A stretch of 64,000 nucleotides of DNA from Monosporascus cannonballus (taxonomy: Eukaryota; Ascomycota; Sordariomycetes; Xylariales): assembly GCA_004154925.1 (NCBI GenBank), contig QJNS01000703.1:124001-188000 (forward strand). The letters run 5' to 3'. Under the pieces are notes generated by a model. That model saw nothing but the letters and a program-made list of their open reading frames with translations. It made no database searches and was not told the origin of the DNA. This document shows positions 1 to 10,259 of the stretch, piece after piece (positions within the stretch are counted from its first letter, which is position 1; each line of letters opens with the position of its first letter). A program made the translations under genes and the position numbers.

Positions 1-2088
1 CTGCTCTGGACGACGGACCATATATGAGGGTTGTTCTCTTCGACGTTGAATTCGGGGCAATGGACGCCGCCCTCGACGATGAAGGCGGGCGCCTCGGTCG
101 TGTTATACGCGCCCCCCTCGGGGCGGTAATCGCTCGACACGGACGCGCTCCGCCACGGGTCGTACTGCCCGTCGACGAAGATGACCTTCTCGAACTCGGC
201 GTCCCAGCCGCCCGTCCACTGGTTCAGGTGGTCCTCGTTCCAGCCGCGGACGGACCCGACCACGTGGCCGTTGGTTTCGGGGAACATCAGGGGGCACCGA
301 CCTAGAGGGGGGATCCTAGTGAGCGGGGAAGAAAAGTCGGACACTGGAAGGGAAACACGGTAACGTACGAGAGTATTGGGTCTCCTGCATCGCGGCACTC
401 ACGATGTTGGTGCCGTCTGACACGTCGGGACCGACCTGATACCAACCTATGACGGTAGAGGAATGCGTTAGCGAAGTTCCTCCAGCAACTGCGCGCTGTG
501 TTTGAAGTCGCCTGAGGGATTCCACGTACCGAAAGGTTCGTTGCACAGCATCCACTGCCACGACCGGGCCCAATCGACTGTCCAGTCGTCCCAAAGGACA
601 TTGGGGCCGTAACTGTTGCAGGAAGAGCCGTCCGATCCGCAGCCGGCATTCTCTTTGATGTACGAAGCGTAGGCTTCGAGGGCGGCGTCAAGGCCAACAC
701 CATCACCGTTTTGCGACTCGACGTTCGTGTTGGAGGCCTCTATGTGGTCACAGAAGGCCATGGTGATACTTTGGTCGGACTGGAACTCACTCAGAGGGTC
801 GGCCAGGACGTCCGCGAAATCGGCATCGTTTAAGCTCTCCAAGCCGAACCGAGTTTTAAGCTGGGTTACTTCCTCCTCCTGAAGTAGCAAGAATCAGTAT
901 CGACAATACCCTCAGAGGAAACAAGTACGCCCTCGAGAATAGCTCCCTTCTAGAGCCCTGCTCTGACTTACATCTCCTTTTGCTAACACACTGTCGACGT
1001 ACTGGATAACCACCTTGAGGTCACAGCTGCAATTCCGCGGTAGGGCTGCCTCGATAGGGGTGAAATACTGCCAGAAGTCGTGGATTGCTTGGACGACGGC
1101 TGAGGACGCGTGATAAGCCGCAAAGGTACCTTTAGGATCGAGATCAGTATTCGCATCTGGGTGTCGCGGAGTGCATCTCCGAATATGCTGCCCAAGAAAT
1201 GGTGTATTTTCTAGTATTGGATATAAGGGCTGGCTTACCAGGATCGATCTCACTGGTCCAGGCAGCTAGAGCACCGCTGTATGAACCGCCGAGGAGAATC
1301 CAGGGGTTCTCGTCAGAATTACATGTGCCGCCCTAAGGATGGTTGGTCAGTAGGTATGCTCTCGGGCGGAGACCACATCATCCCGTACCTCGCAGAATTC
1401 CTGTTTGAAATGGCAGGTTAGTCAATGCTTGCGGAGAAGAGGATAGCCACAGGGGTCCACCCACACAATCGACGTTCTTCGCGAAGTAGGTCATGTCGTG
1501 TATCGCGTTGGGGAGGTTCAGATCCTGCAGCGTCTCCGTCGTGAGCGCATCGAACGGCACGCTTTCACCCCAATATCGATGCTCAATTATGATGACCGCG
1601 CCCTTCAGTTGCTGGGCGTAGTATCCGGGCAACGTCGTATTGGCGAAGTATCCTAACATGTCCTCCGCGTTCTGCTCGCCAGGGTTGTACAAGATGATCG
1701 GACCGCTGGGGAGAAAAAGAATGTTAGCAGGTCGTTAGTGCGCCGGGGTCGCAAAGCCGCAAGAAAGCCGCCATGGTAAACAGACTTCCTCGGACCCGAC
1801 ACGCGGATATCTCCCCAAGTCTCGGGCGTGAACTGACCCTTCCTCAAAGAACTCCGCGTCCCACCAATACCGTTGGGGGAAAGTTCCTCTGCTCGGGTCG
1901 CTATGGTCTAGGAGCTGCTCGAACGTCGAGTTGCCGACAATCTCGAGAAGACCGTCGTCTGCCTCCATGTGTTTCATCCTAAAGCCATTGCGTATCTTCT
2001 TGTGGAAGTCCCTTGCTCTCAAGAGAGTATCGGCCTGGGCCGAGAGTGCCAGGAGGGGCAGCAGGCCAGCCGCCCGAAACGCTTTCAT
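1..2088 (-). CDS. Secreted serine carboxypeptidase, peptidase family S28 (3' end outside window)
   Basis: Secreted prolyl-type serine carboxypeptidase, expected to cleave after proline in the extracellular space or vacuole. I read seven exons on the minus strand: 2088-1838, 1705-1465, 1332-1239, 1129-972, 878-530, 446-369 and 301 to the window edge. Every junction keeps phase. The ATG at 2088 starts a signal peptide (MKAFRAAGLLPLLALSAQA). The family signature LLDHSDPSRGTFPQRYW follows, then YNPGEQN and the nucleophile motif GGSYSG in the third exon. The last visible exon carries the catalytic Asp region (DGQYDPWR) and the catalytic His (GGVHC). About 490 codons are visible, close to full length for S28, so only a short C-terminus is missing. 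No lesions were seen. Family assignment is strong; substrate is inferred from the family. Confidence 0.9.
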
Positions 2089-3532
2089 GATGGCCACCGG
2101 CGCAGCAAGCAGGAGCTAGCTTGAGTAGAAGAAACCGGTAATCGGAGGGTGTTGCTCCAAAGGCGAGGCGAACGGTGAAGGGAAGTACCTATATGAGATA
2201 TATTGCAACGACCTCGCATCAAACAAAAGCAAGAGAAGCAAAACAGTACGAGGGGTCGAGCAGCCCAACTTCTGCGTGGTCGCCCGAGCATTTGTATATG
2301 TAATTACCCTGCAGGGTAAACATCGTCAATCCAACCATTTGGAGGATCGTCTCAAGATTGTGCGGGCCACCAGACCCCGGTTTGAAGTGTCAGCCTCACG
2401 AGGTCAGCTCGCGACGCAGGATTCAATGGGGCTAAGGGTCAAGCTAGCCCGAAGATCCATCTTATCCCACGACCCAGGTCCCTACCCGCAGGTACGAGGG
2501 TGATATTTCCTTGTCTTTCAATACTTGATAGGTCGCTTTGAATCGATGAGCTAGGGTGTCATCATGCAGGAACTCTTAGCCCGTTGAGTGTAGGACGGCG
2601 ATATGTAAGCGTCAGGCATCTGCGACTTCGTGTATCCAAGAAGCAGTGAGGCCTTAAGATATTTTCTCCCCAATTTCCTATTGCTTGTCGCATCATACGA
2701 AGTACGCAGTGGATGTAAGGAACCACTCCCAATTCTACAAGCCATCCATCCTACTGTCCATGTCTTGGGTTTGAACAGCCTCTTGGCCAATATGGCGCGG
2801 CAGAGCCACCACTCGGCTTCGCACTTGCTGTCGCCGCAGCCTAATCGGTGGATGATCTGCAACAAGCCATGCAACAAGCCCCTGAGCTGATAGCTTCGAT
2901 AGGAGCCAATGAGGAGAGCGCTAGCCGCGAAGCTGCACCCCATGTCCACTTAATCGTTCGCTTAGGCGCTGCCACTGCGTCGCCATAGGATTGGTTCCGC
3001 ATAACCCTTGACATCTTATTTCTTAGGTAAGAAAATAACAAGGTAGGTCTGTTTTAAGATTTGTATATTTAGCAAACCATCAGAAGCGATGGCACTCCGC
3101 CATACTGCATTCTATATAGTGCAAACCGCAGTGTATGTCGGCTATGCAGCCGACTCCCCATCATAGAAGCTTTGGCTCGTGGCGCAGTCGACCACGAAAA
3201 AGGCCGTCTGACAATAGGGCAGACGCGCTGATAAGTACTCATTTTCAAGACGACCAAGACCCACCACACACCCACCTCAGCTGCACAGCAGGAAGCCGTT
3301 TCCTAGGGCTGTTTGCTCTTCAACACCGCCAATTTGCTACGGCACACGGCTGGCCTTGTTTGCGCAGCCCACTTTCCATCCTGGGGTGTTATACTGGTAG
3401 CGAGCTAAGATGCTGATGGACTATGATGGTTCACGAGAGGAGACTGATCCCTTACCATCAACCAGCAGGGCGACACAGCAAGATCCCATTTAATGAGACC
3501 TCTCCCGGCCCACCTCTTTTTGCCTAAGCCCA
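2089..3532. other. Intergenic region upstream of the S28 peptidase
   Basis: No gene could be supported here. It should contain the promoter of the S28 peptidase gene, which is transcribed leftward. Overlapping open frames on both strands between about 2550 and 2950 (the longest about 130 codons, lacking a convincing ATG context) resemble no family I know. They may be chance or a decayed gene. Confidence 0.5.
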
Positions 3533-3935
3533 GAGGGCAGCAACACCAGCGAGGTCTTCGTCCAGATACAAGGCTTCGACACAATTCAAGACAAATTCTA
3601 CCATTTCACCGTAGACGTCACCCTACATCGCGGCTATGCGGCCCTAACTTTTAACGGGCCCGACCAAGGCATGGTGGCTAGACGCGAGAAGCACCGGCTA
3701 CACCCGCGCGGCGGCTACCGAGGTCGTGGTGCAAGTAACGGATGCGCGCGACTCGCTCTTCCGCGTCGAGGCACAAGGCATATACGACAACCTGACCCAG
3801 CCCTAGGACGGAGAGTCCAATGCCATGTGGAGTCCCGTAGGCGTTGGCCAAAGCTCCCCCCTGTCCAAGGTGGCCGCTTTCTCCCATCTTCATGCGATGA
3901 CCTTCGGATGACTCGACAGCGTCCTCAACATTGAG
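3533..3935 (+). pseudogene. Decayed protein-coding relic, unknown family
   Basis: A coding-like stretch with balanced composition sits in AT-rich surroundings. One frame reads without stops from about 3533 through EVFVQIQGFDTIQDKFYHF to about 3670. A second frame takes over at about 3672 (WWLDARSTGYTRAAATEVVV), runs into a TAG at about 3804, continues through DGESNAMWSPVGVG, and reaches a TGA at about 3909. The continuity of protein-like sequence across a frameshift and two stops suggests a dead gene fragment of about 130 residues. I do not recognise the family. It could also be a chance open stretch. Confidence 0.35.
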
Positions 3936-4992
3936 CATCCTTCGTTAGAACGGATAAAGAAGTGAGGAATTATGTCACAAGATGCTACTAAGAAAGATAG
4001 TAAGAGAGTAACGTCGAAATTGGGTTATTATATTTTCTTTAATTACATGGTATATTAATCCCATTCCGTTTTAATATCCATTCTGAATTCTGAAAAGTAT
4101 AGTAACTATCAGAACGGGCCACCAAACCTTAAGATAGCTCTTTACTTAAAAGTGCAGCGTTATTATAAATTAGTAACGGCTTAGAACCATTTGAGTTCAA
4201 ATCAAAATTGCAGGGTAATAAAAGATGAGTAGTACCTAAAGGCGCTGAGTTAGGAGCAAAAGAATCTACCTCGGACTTTACCTTTATAGTAGGGAATCTC
4301 GTGGTTGCGCCTCACAACATATTCTGGCAACGTAGCAATAAAACAGCCAGATGGTTAAGTCCAATACACACTCTCAGTGCTTTCTATAAAAAAGAATTTG
4401 AGCAGGATGATGCAGAAATCAACTAGTTTCCAAGTCTCTGTTCACCGCTAGCTGTCCTGTTCCCTAGCCGGTTTGAGGAAACTGTCAGCATGCAGCATGT
4501 AGAATGGCTTAAAAGGACTTTGATTGGGTGCCCTAGGACTGCAAGGGTAAAGGGGGTCAACAGCCTATATATTGCTGCTCTAGCGCATTACTGGAGAAGA
4601 GTAACAAGGGAAATTAAAGATTAGCATTTTGTAATGCAGGATCACAAAGTCTTAGAATAGTTTGGAATGGTGTAGTTTAATGTCGAGAACCTGTGCTGAA
4701 TGAATGTCCAATATTTAGTTACATGTTGCAGCCTTAGGGCTTCCATAGATTACTTAGATAGGCCTTCCAAGGCACAAACCTTTAATTAGCCGTTGCTTCT
4801 TCAGCAACACGATCATACACAGTGAATGCACGTCATCAACTTTCTCCCATTGCAGAGTTCCTACAATATTATGCCGCTTTGGCCTGCTCTTATCTCCACC
4901 CATCCATAGAGGATTCAGACGACAGAAATGAGAGATAGCAGTACCCGCCGAAGGGGAGCCTAACCAAGTCGAGAACAGGTGGGCCAAGATGG
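3936..4992. other. AT-rich intergenic region
   Basis: A strongly AT-rich kilobase with stops in every frame and no recognisable gene. It lies downstream of the family 2 glycoside hydrolase and probably contains its 3' untranslated region near 4900-4992. The composition contrasts with the coding flanks and would suit a decayed repeat, but I could identify no parent element. Confidence 0.5.
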
Positions 4993-7842
4993 CTACAAAG
5001 GTCCGTAAAATTCGATTTCGTTGATTCCAAAGAACCCATTAGTGCTAGCAACCGTCACAGCACTTCCTCTTGTTGTATCGAACTCGAATGTAAGATAACC
5101 TAAGGAAGTAGGCGTCCTCCCTTCCCAGACGGTTTTATCCCCCACGGAAACTCGTATGTCGTACCGAGTGTTCTGGAAGCGCCTCAGTTTCACCACAATT
5201 GTGTTTATATCAGTTGCGCCATCAAGCTCATAGCGTATCCAAGCATCCTCTGTTTTGCTGCTACTTTCCCAGGTTTCTGACTCATTGTCATCGAAGGAGT
5301 AACTGGCAGTTTCCTCATTAGAACCTGCGGTCACGGAGGCAATAGAGATAGGACGTCGCTTCATTGTGTACGATTCTCCTCGCGGTGTCGGCCCACGCGA
5401 CAGGTAGCTGGGGAGTGAGTCTCCGGGTAATTCGAGGCTGAGCCCGTCAGTGCTCCTGAACTCCTTGGTATCGAAGTTAATTGATGCGGAAGCGAGTCCT
5501 TCCGAGCGCGCGACCAATTCCACTTTACCGGCAGTGGTAGTCGAACGTAACAAGACGCGGTTCACGCCATTTTCTACCGGTAAACTTGTGGAGAGGATGT
5601 AGTTGTCCGGTCCTTGCGCGATTCCACCGCGCCACGTTGCTTCGCCCGAGAGCTCGAAGTCGACGATATTGAGTGCTGTAGGGACGCGGGTCCCTTCGTC
5701 ATCAACGACTTCCACATCAAGGAGCGCAATATCAGCTCCTGATGCGTGAAAACCGGTGGATGATGTATGCATTGTCAGACGAATGGCGGCAGGCTCCCCG
5801 GTTGTGACCCTCTTATCAGAGGCAGTCGGCTTGTCAGAGCCCTTGGAATATCCGATTGCCTTAAGCTCGCCTGGCTGAAAAGTGATATTGGCGAACGTGA
5901 AGAGGAACTGATAACTCTGCTCTCCTCGCCCAAGGGACTCTCCGTTGAGCACCAATTCCACCTCGTCGGCGGTTGAGACAACATAGACATCCTTGACCGT
6001 GCTTTCGTTGTAATTCCAATGTCCGACGATGTGAACGTCGGCCTTCTCAATATCAACCCAATTGTCCCAGATCACCTTGTGGGAGTACCAAGCGTCTTTC
6101 GGGAGGCGCACTGCGTCTACTTCGCCTGACCTTCGATAATTCTCCGCCCCACGATGATGTGTATTGCTATCGGAGAAGATGATATTGACGCCTCCTGCGT
6201 TGACTCGCTTGCCCGTTCCGGGGCGCATTTCGTAATAGTCGTACCACCGAATGGTGTCTTCCGCGGCAAACGAGTCCCCATTACGGTTATATCTCCACGC
6301 GTCTTCACCATTGCCTTCTCCATCGGGGTGGTAAGGGGGCGAATATTCGTCCCAATATTTCCTCAGGGATTCGTCTCGGTTGTATTCCATCTGCCAAAAT
6401 GGTATATCAGACCCCTTGTTGATATACAGCATCTCGCCTCCGAACTCTGCAATAGAACTGCCCATCATCTCCCGACAGCCAGCTGCTCGACCACCGTAAG
6501 GGTCATACTTGTCCCGTAGATCTTTCATTTCTTGCATGTGTTCTTCGGTGATGCCTTTGTTGCCTGCTTCGTAGAAGACGATGCTCGGGTTGTTTCTATT
6601 GTAGATTATTGCGTCTCGCATGAGTTCGACCCGCTGCTCCCACCGTCGGCCAGTAGCGTCTGATTCCGAATCGCCTGCGGGCATGGCCTGGAGGATACCG
6701 AGGCGATCGAGTGATTCGACATCCTGCTTCCATGGGGTCACATGCATCCAGCGAATCAAGTTGCCATTGCTTCCAAGCGCCAGGCCGTTCGAGAAATCCG
6801 ACAGCCAGGCAGGCACAGCTGAGCCTAACGCTACCCATTCGTTGGTAGTGCGCTGGGCATATCCTTTGAGCTGGAGGGCGCGGTCATTGAGCCTGAACAT
6901 GCCATCACCGAAGCTGGTCTTCCGGAAACCCGTAACTGTCTTGACCTGATCAACTGGTTCTCCATCAACAATCAGGGATGTCTTGACAGTATAGAGGTAA
7001 CCGTAGCCCCAACTCCAGAGTTCCAGGTTGAAGAGGCTTCCGGACGCGCTTGCCACGATAACGTCCCCGGCTTCGACTTCGTATGTTCCCCCTTTTAGGG
7101 TTACCACAGTGTTGTTGTCCAGGTCTATAATATCCACCAGATACTCGAAACTCTTTGTTTCTTCGTACTCATTCCGGATCTGAGACTCGGCAGTGATAGT
7201 GGCTACGCGTCCATCTACCTCGATATCCCGTGCATAGACGTAGACTCCAGTTGTGTTCAGGTTGGAATATAACGGCAAGGTCTGGTATAGCCTATCAGTA
7301 ACATGGAGGAACACGTTCTTGTTTATGCCACCGTAATTAGCATAGAAGTTTCTGTCTGACCACTGGTATCTTTGGCCGGTGGACTTTTCCGCGTAGTCCC
7401 AGCTGCTGTCAATTTGGGCAGCGAGAATGTTTTCACCGTCCCAGACAACATAGTCGGTAATGTCGAAGCCGAATGCCATGACCCCATTCTCACTTCTGCC
7501 AATCCATTCGCCATTGAGGTAAAACTCGCCTCCATGCCGAATCCCTTCGCACTCGAGAAAGACCTTGGATCCAGATGAGGGCACCATGAAGTGTTTCCGG
7601 TACCAGGAGATGCCAGTCGAGAGATTAGCAATGTCTAGCCTAAAGGCTTCGTCTTCGTTCCATGCCCTGGGAAGTACGATGTCATCCCAGCCCTCATCAT
7701 TGAAGTCGGGCTTCTCTGCACCCTCGACATCTCCAACATGGAGTTTCCAGTCAGAGTTGAAATTGTACTTGGTCCTTGGAGCAACGACAGTAGAAGAGAC
7801 AAGGACCACGAGGGTCCATAGCAAGTGGTTCAGCCGGGCCAT
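4993..7842 (-). CDS. Secreted glycoside hydrolase family 2 protein (beta-galactosidase-like) with C-terminal discoidin-like domain
   Basis: Intronless 949-residue secreted enzyme, likely acting on plant or microbial polysaccharides. The signal peptide is MARLNHLLWTLVVLVSSTVV. The order is a GH2 sugar-binding domain (about 25-200), an immunoglobulin-like domain (about 200-310), a TIM barrel (about 320-600), further beta domains, and from about 830 a discoidin/F5-8C-like module (DAWIRYELDGATDINTIVVK). Glu486 in WQMEYNRDES fits the GH2 nucleophile. The acid/base region reads NNPSIVFYEAGNKG (about 417-430), with Lys429 where classical members have the Glu of GNE. Glu425 lies four residues earlier. 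Exact specificity (galactosidase, glucuronidase or other) cannot be read from sequence. It is read away from the NLR relic. Confidence 0.88.
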   Translation of the reverse strand: MARLNHLLWTLVVLVSSTVVAPRTKYNFNSDWKLHVGDVEGAEKPDFNDEGWDDIVLPRAWNEDEAFRLDIANLSTGISWYRKHFMVPSSGSKVFLECEGIRHGGEFYLNGEWIGRSENGVMAFGFDITDYVVWDGENILAAQIDSSWDYAEKSTGQRYQWSDRNFYANYGGINKNVFLHVTDRLYQTLPLYSNLNTTGVYVYARDIEVDGRVATITAESQIRNEYEETKSFEYLVDIIDLDNNTVVTLKGGTYEVEAGDVIVASASGSLFNLELWSWGYGYLYTVKTSLIVDGEPVDQVKTVTGFRKTSFGDGMFRLNDRALQLKGYAQRTTNEWVALGSAVPAWLSDFSNGLALGSNGNLIRWMHVTPWKQDVESLDRLGILQAMPAGDSESDATGRRWEQRVELMRDAIIYNRNNPSIVFYEAGNKGITEEHMQEMKDLRDKYDPYGGRAAGCREMMGSSIAEFGGEMLYINKGSDIPFWQMEYNRDESLRKYWDEYSPPYHPDGEGNGEDAWRYNRNGDSFAAEDTIRWYDYYEMRPGTGKRVNAGGVNIIFSDSNTHHRGAENYRRSGEVDAVRLPKDAWYSHKVIWDNWVDIEKADVHIVGHWNYNESTVKDVYVVSTADEVELVLNGESLGRGEQSYQFLFTFANITFQPGELKAIGYSKGSDKPTASDKRVTTGEPAAIRLTMHTSSTGFHASGADIALLDVEVVDDEGTRVPTALNIVDFELSGEATWRGGIAQGPDNYILSTSLPVENGVNRVLLRSTTTAGKVELVARSEGLASASINFDTKEFRSTDGLSLELPGDSLPSYLSRGPTPRGESYTMKRRPISIASVTAGSNEETASYSFDDNESETWESSSKTEDAWIRYELDGATDINTIVVKLRRFQNTRYDIRVSVGDKTVWEGRTPTSLGYLTFEFDTTRGSAVTVASTNGFFGINEIEFYGPL

Positions 7843-8464
7843 CGTACCTGGCCCCAGGAATAGGTCATCCAGGCTGTGACTGAGGAGATGCTTGACGGAC
7901 TAGAGGTCAAACATTCCTAGGAGCTACTATAGACTTAAATACATAGCTTCAATGACCTATAACCAGTGACATATCCAACTACGTTCAAGACTAATTGCCC
8001 CGATTTCTTGGCCAAACGCCGTTGCCAAGACTCCGCATTGTCATTTGACCGCTTGCAGATCTTCAAGTCGGTGATGATTAGACCGATGATATAGCAACCC
8101 CCTCGGTCGCAGAGTCCAACAGCCCCGCATCTGGCGTTACAGCCGGAGCAGATAGCGGCGGGTAAGATGGTGCACACTCAGCCAACAGCGGGTAGATTGA
8201 CGGGCTACGTAGCTGTCCGGGCTGGCATTGCCACAGCTGTTGCATCCGAGAATCTCCAACTGCGAAACACTACTGACTTGGGAAACTACTATCACCGTGT
8301 CCTCTCCTACTCGTGCAGTAAACCAGAGACGTTAGCGATGACCTGTGGTAGCAGAGAAACAGGTGATCACAAGATAGGGTAAGCGGAAAGCCCATGTATA
8401 TTGTATTACAATCGTCCTCTGACTTTGATTAATGTAGTGGCGGAGCTGACGAGCTGTTCGGTAA
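7843..8464. other. Intergenic region between GH2 gene and NLR relic
   Basis: Contains the leftward promoter of the GH2 gene. No confident gene is visible. The upstream part of the NLR-like relic may begin somewhere in this stretch but cannot be recognised before about 8465. Confidence 0.45.
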
Positions 8465-9469
8465 GGCTGCCAGAAGTTCCGGAGGTCTCTATCACTCCGG
8501 GATGCAGCGAACTTCAAGGAATTTGACTTAGCGACCACCGTGATCAAGGAGTTACACAAGGTTGGAAGCTGTGTCAACTGCCATATCTCCATTTTTTGAC
8601 GTTGTCGGCATCTTTGTCCAATCTAATCCGGCGATCATCCACGCTCGCATGGGGAGCGATCCGAATGGTCTTCCTGGCAAGTCAGAAGACGGAAAACATG
8701 GAACCCTGATCTAACATCAGGGAGCTTAGCTTCAATTTCCGATTTTTTCTGGAGAAGTTGACCTCATGTTCGAAGAGATCGGCGACCAATTGCCAGGTTA
8801 TCCTGAGTACCTACCAGAGGTTGAAGGAAAGGGAAAGAGTTGAGAAATTTCGGGATGTGAAAACTCCAACTTGTGAGAGCAATTGTGTAGCCAAGGTTCT
8901 TTCCAGCATTTACACAGACATAGTGCAGTTCTGCCAGGAAGCATGCAAAATCATTAGAACTAAGAAACACAGTAAATTCGCCTAGCACCAAGGCGCTTTA
9001 GTCACTGGCCCAGTCAGGTATCCGCTACCGAGCAACTATATTGACCGACCTAGCAGGAGCGTTCTGGAAGCCATTTGATGTCGAATTGACATCATCGTCG
9101 ACCGCTCGGAGAGCCATCAGGGACTATTCCAACTTGAAGTTCAACTAGAAGAGTCAAGGTTCAGGGGATTCGTGTTTCGCAAGAGAGTCAGAGACGCTGC
9201 TTTGGCACAGGAAGTAACCGAGAGAATACAACCACAGGTGGAAGACCCGCGGTTGGAGATCACATAGCTAGATGAAATCTTGCAAGGAGATTTGCAGAGC
9301 CCGAAGCCAGTTTTTCAGCCCGACGAGTCCTGAGGGAGCTAGAGAAACAGACCGGGGCGGCCGATCCGGAAACTTACAAATTAGCCGGTAGACTATCCAT
9401 GTGCAAAGGAAACCTGTACTGATTCATATTGGCAGACTCGCGGCTGTCATAAGTCAAGGCTTGGGTCGG

Positions 9470-9675
9470 TGTCAGGGTAAAGGGTAGAAGTACAGAGTGA
9501 AAGGCAGAAGAAGGAGCCTAGCAGGTAATTCGTAATATAGGTAGTAAATAGATGACCATTAACGCCTTCCTTTCTCTAACTACTCGGGGCGAAGCCTTCC
9601 TATATATACACAAACCAGACCCTCACTGGTGGGGCGCTGGGCCCCAGAAAGGGGGTCGCACCTTGGCACCTGACA
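9470..9675 (-). mobile_element. Solo LTR of an LTR retrotransposon (left copy, inverted)
   Basis: A 206-bp element that begins TGTCAG and ends CTGACA, typical TG...CA LTR ends. It is flanked by a perfect 5-bp target-site duplication GTCGG at 9465-9469 and 9676-9680. It is nearly identical in reverse complement to 9986-10190. No internal retrotransposon sequence is present, so this is a solo LTR left by recombination. It sits inside the NLR pseudogene. Orientation is inferred from a TATATA tract in the partner copy. Confidence 0.88.
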
Positions 9676-9985
9676 GTCGGTGCCCCTGATTTTGACAGCA
9701 AATTCAAAAGGCTCTATGTGCTCGAATTGAGGACTCCGGACAATGGTTTCTAGCGTCGTCTTATTATGAGGAGTTAAGGAATTGCAAGTACAAGATACGA
9801 ATGATGGATCACTGAAACCATTGGGGACACAAATATTTTCAGTAAAAGTTTTGAAATATTTTCTCTCCGTGGCATTCAGACTTTAAGTCTCACTTTCCAC
9901 AGGCAAACCTGGCTTAGGAAAAATTGTTTTATCGTCGCTTCTGATAAAGACCTTGACGAAATATGCGATAGAATCCTTGAAGCGC

Positions 9986-10190
9986 TGTCAGGTGCCAAGG
10001 TGTGACCCCCTTCCTGAGGCCCAGCGCCCCACCAGTTACGGTCTGGTTTGTGTATATATAGGGAGGTTTCGCCCCGAGTAGTTAGAGAAAGGCAAGCGTT
10101 AATGGTCATCTATTTACTACCTATATTACGAACTACCTGCTAGGCTCCTTCTTCTGCCTTTCACTCCGTACTTTACCATTTTCTCTGACA
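9986..10190 (+). mobile_element. Solo LTR of the same retrotransposon family (right copy)
   Basis: A 205-bp element, TGTCAG to CTGACA, flanked by a perfect 5-bp duplication AGCGC at 9981-9985 and 10191-10195. It is the reverse complement of the left copy, with only scattered substitutions and a small indel near one end. The two different target duplications show two independent insertions, not one foldback element. A TATATA run near 10055 could be the LTR promoter, giving the plus orientation. It interrupts the NLR relic about 60 bp after the Walker A motif. Confidence 0.88.
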
Positions 10191-10259
10191 AGCGCTCGGT
10201 CAAGCCCATCGTGCACAATGAGCCAAGATCCACCGGATTTTCAATATCGTTGCGGTGAC

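Larger units (their letters stand above)
8465..10259 (+). pseudogene. NLR-like (NACHT/STAND) protein pseudogene, split by two solo LTRs
   Basis: Relic of a fungal NLR-type protein, a family of NTPases linked to non-self recognition. Pieces in order, across changing frames, are FRRSLSLRDAANFKEFDL (from about 8470), VVGIFVQSNPAI (about 8602), a helical stretch with YTDIVQFCQEACKI (about 8910), SNYIDRPSRSVLEAI (about 9030), FQLEVQLEESRFRGFVF (about 9125), APDFDSKFKRLYVL (about 9685), EDSGQWFLASSSYYEE (from 9729), and a Walker A motif GKPGLGK (9902-9922). These match the usual N-terminal helical domain, linker and NACHT start of this family. Many stops and frameshifts break it. Removing the solo LTRs with one target-site copy each rejoins the frames around 9469/9681 and 9985/10196. 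The NACHT remainder and the repeat domain are unrecognisable or absent. Confidence 0.72.

Noticed and set aside
9470..10190. A single foldback transposon or MITE with long inverted ends
   Set aside because: Each arm has its own complete LTR ends and its own perfect 5-bp target duplication, which fits two separate solo LTRs better.
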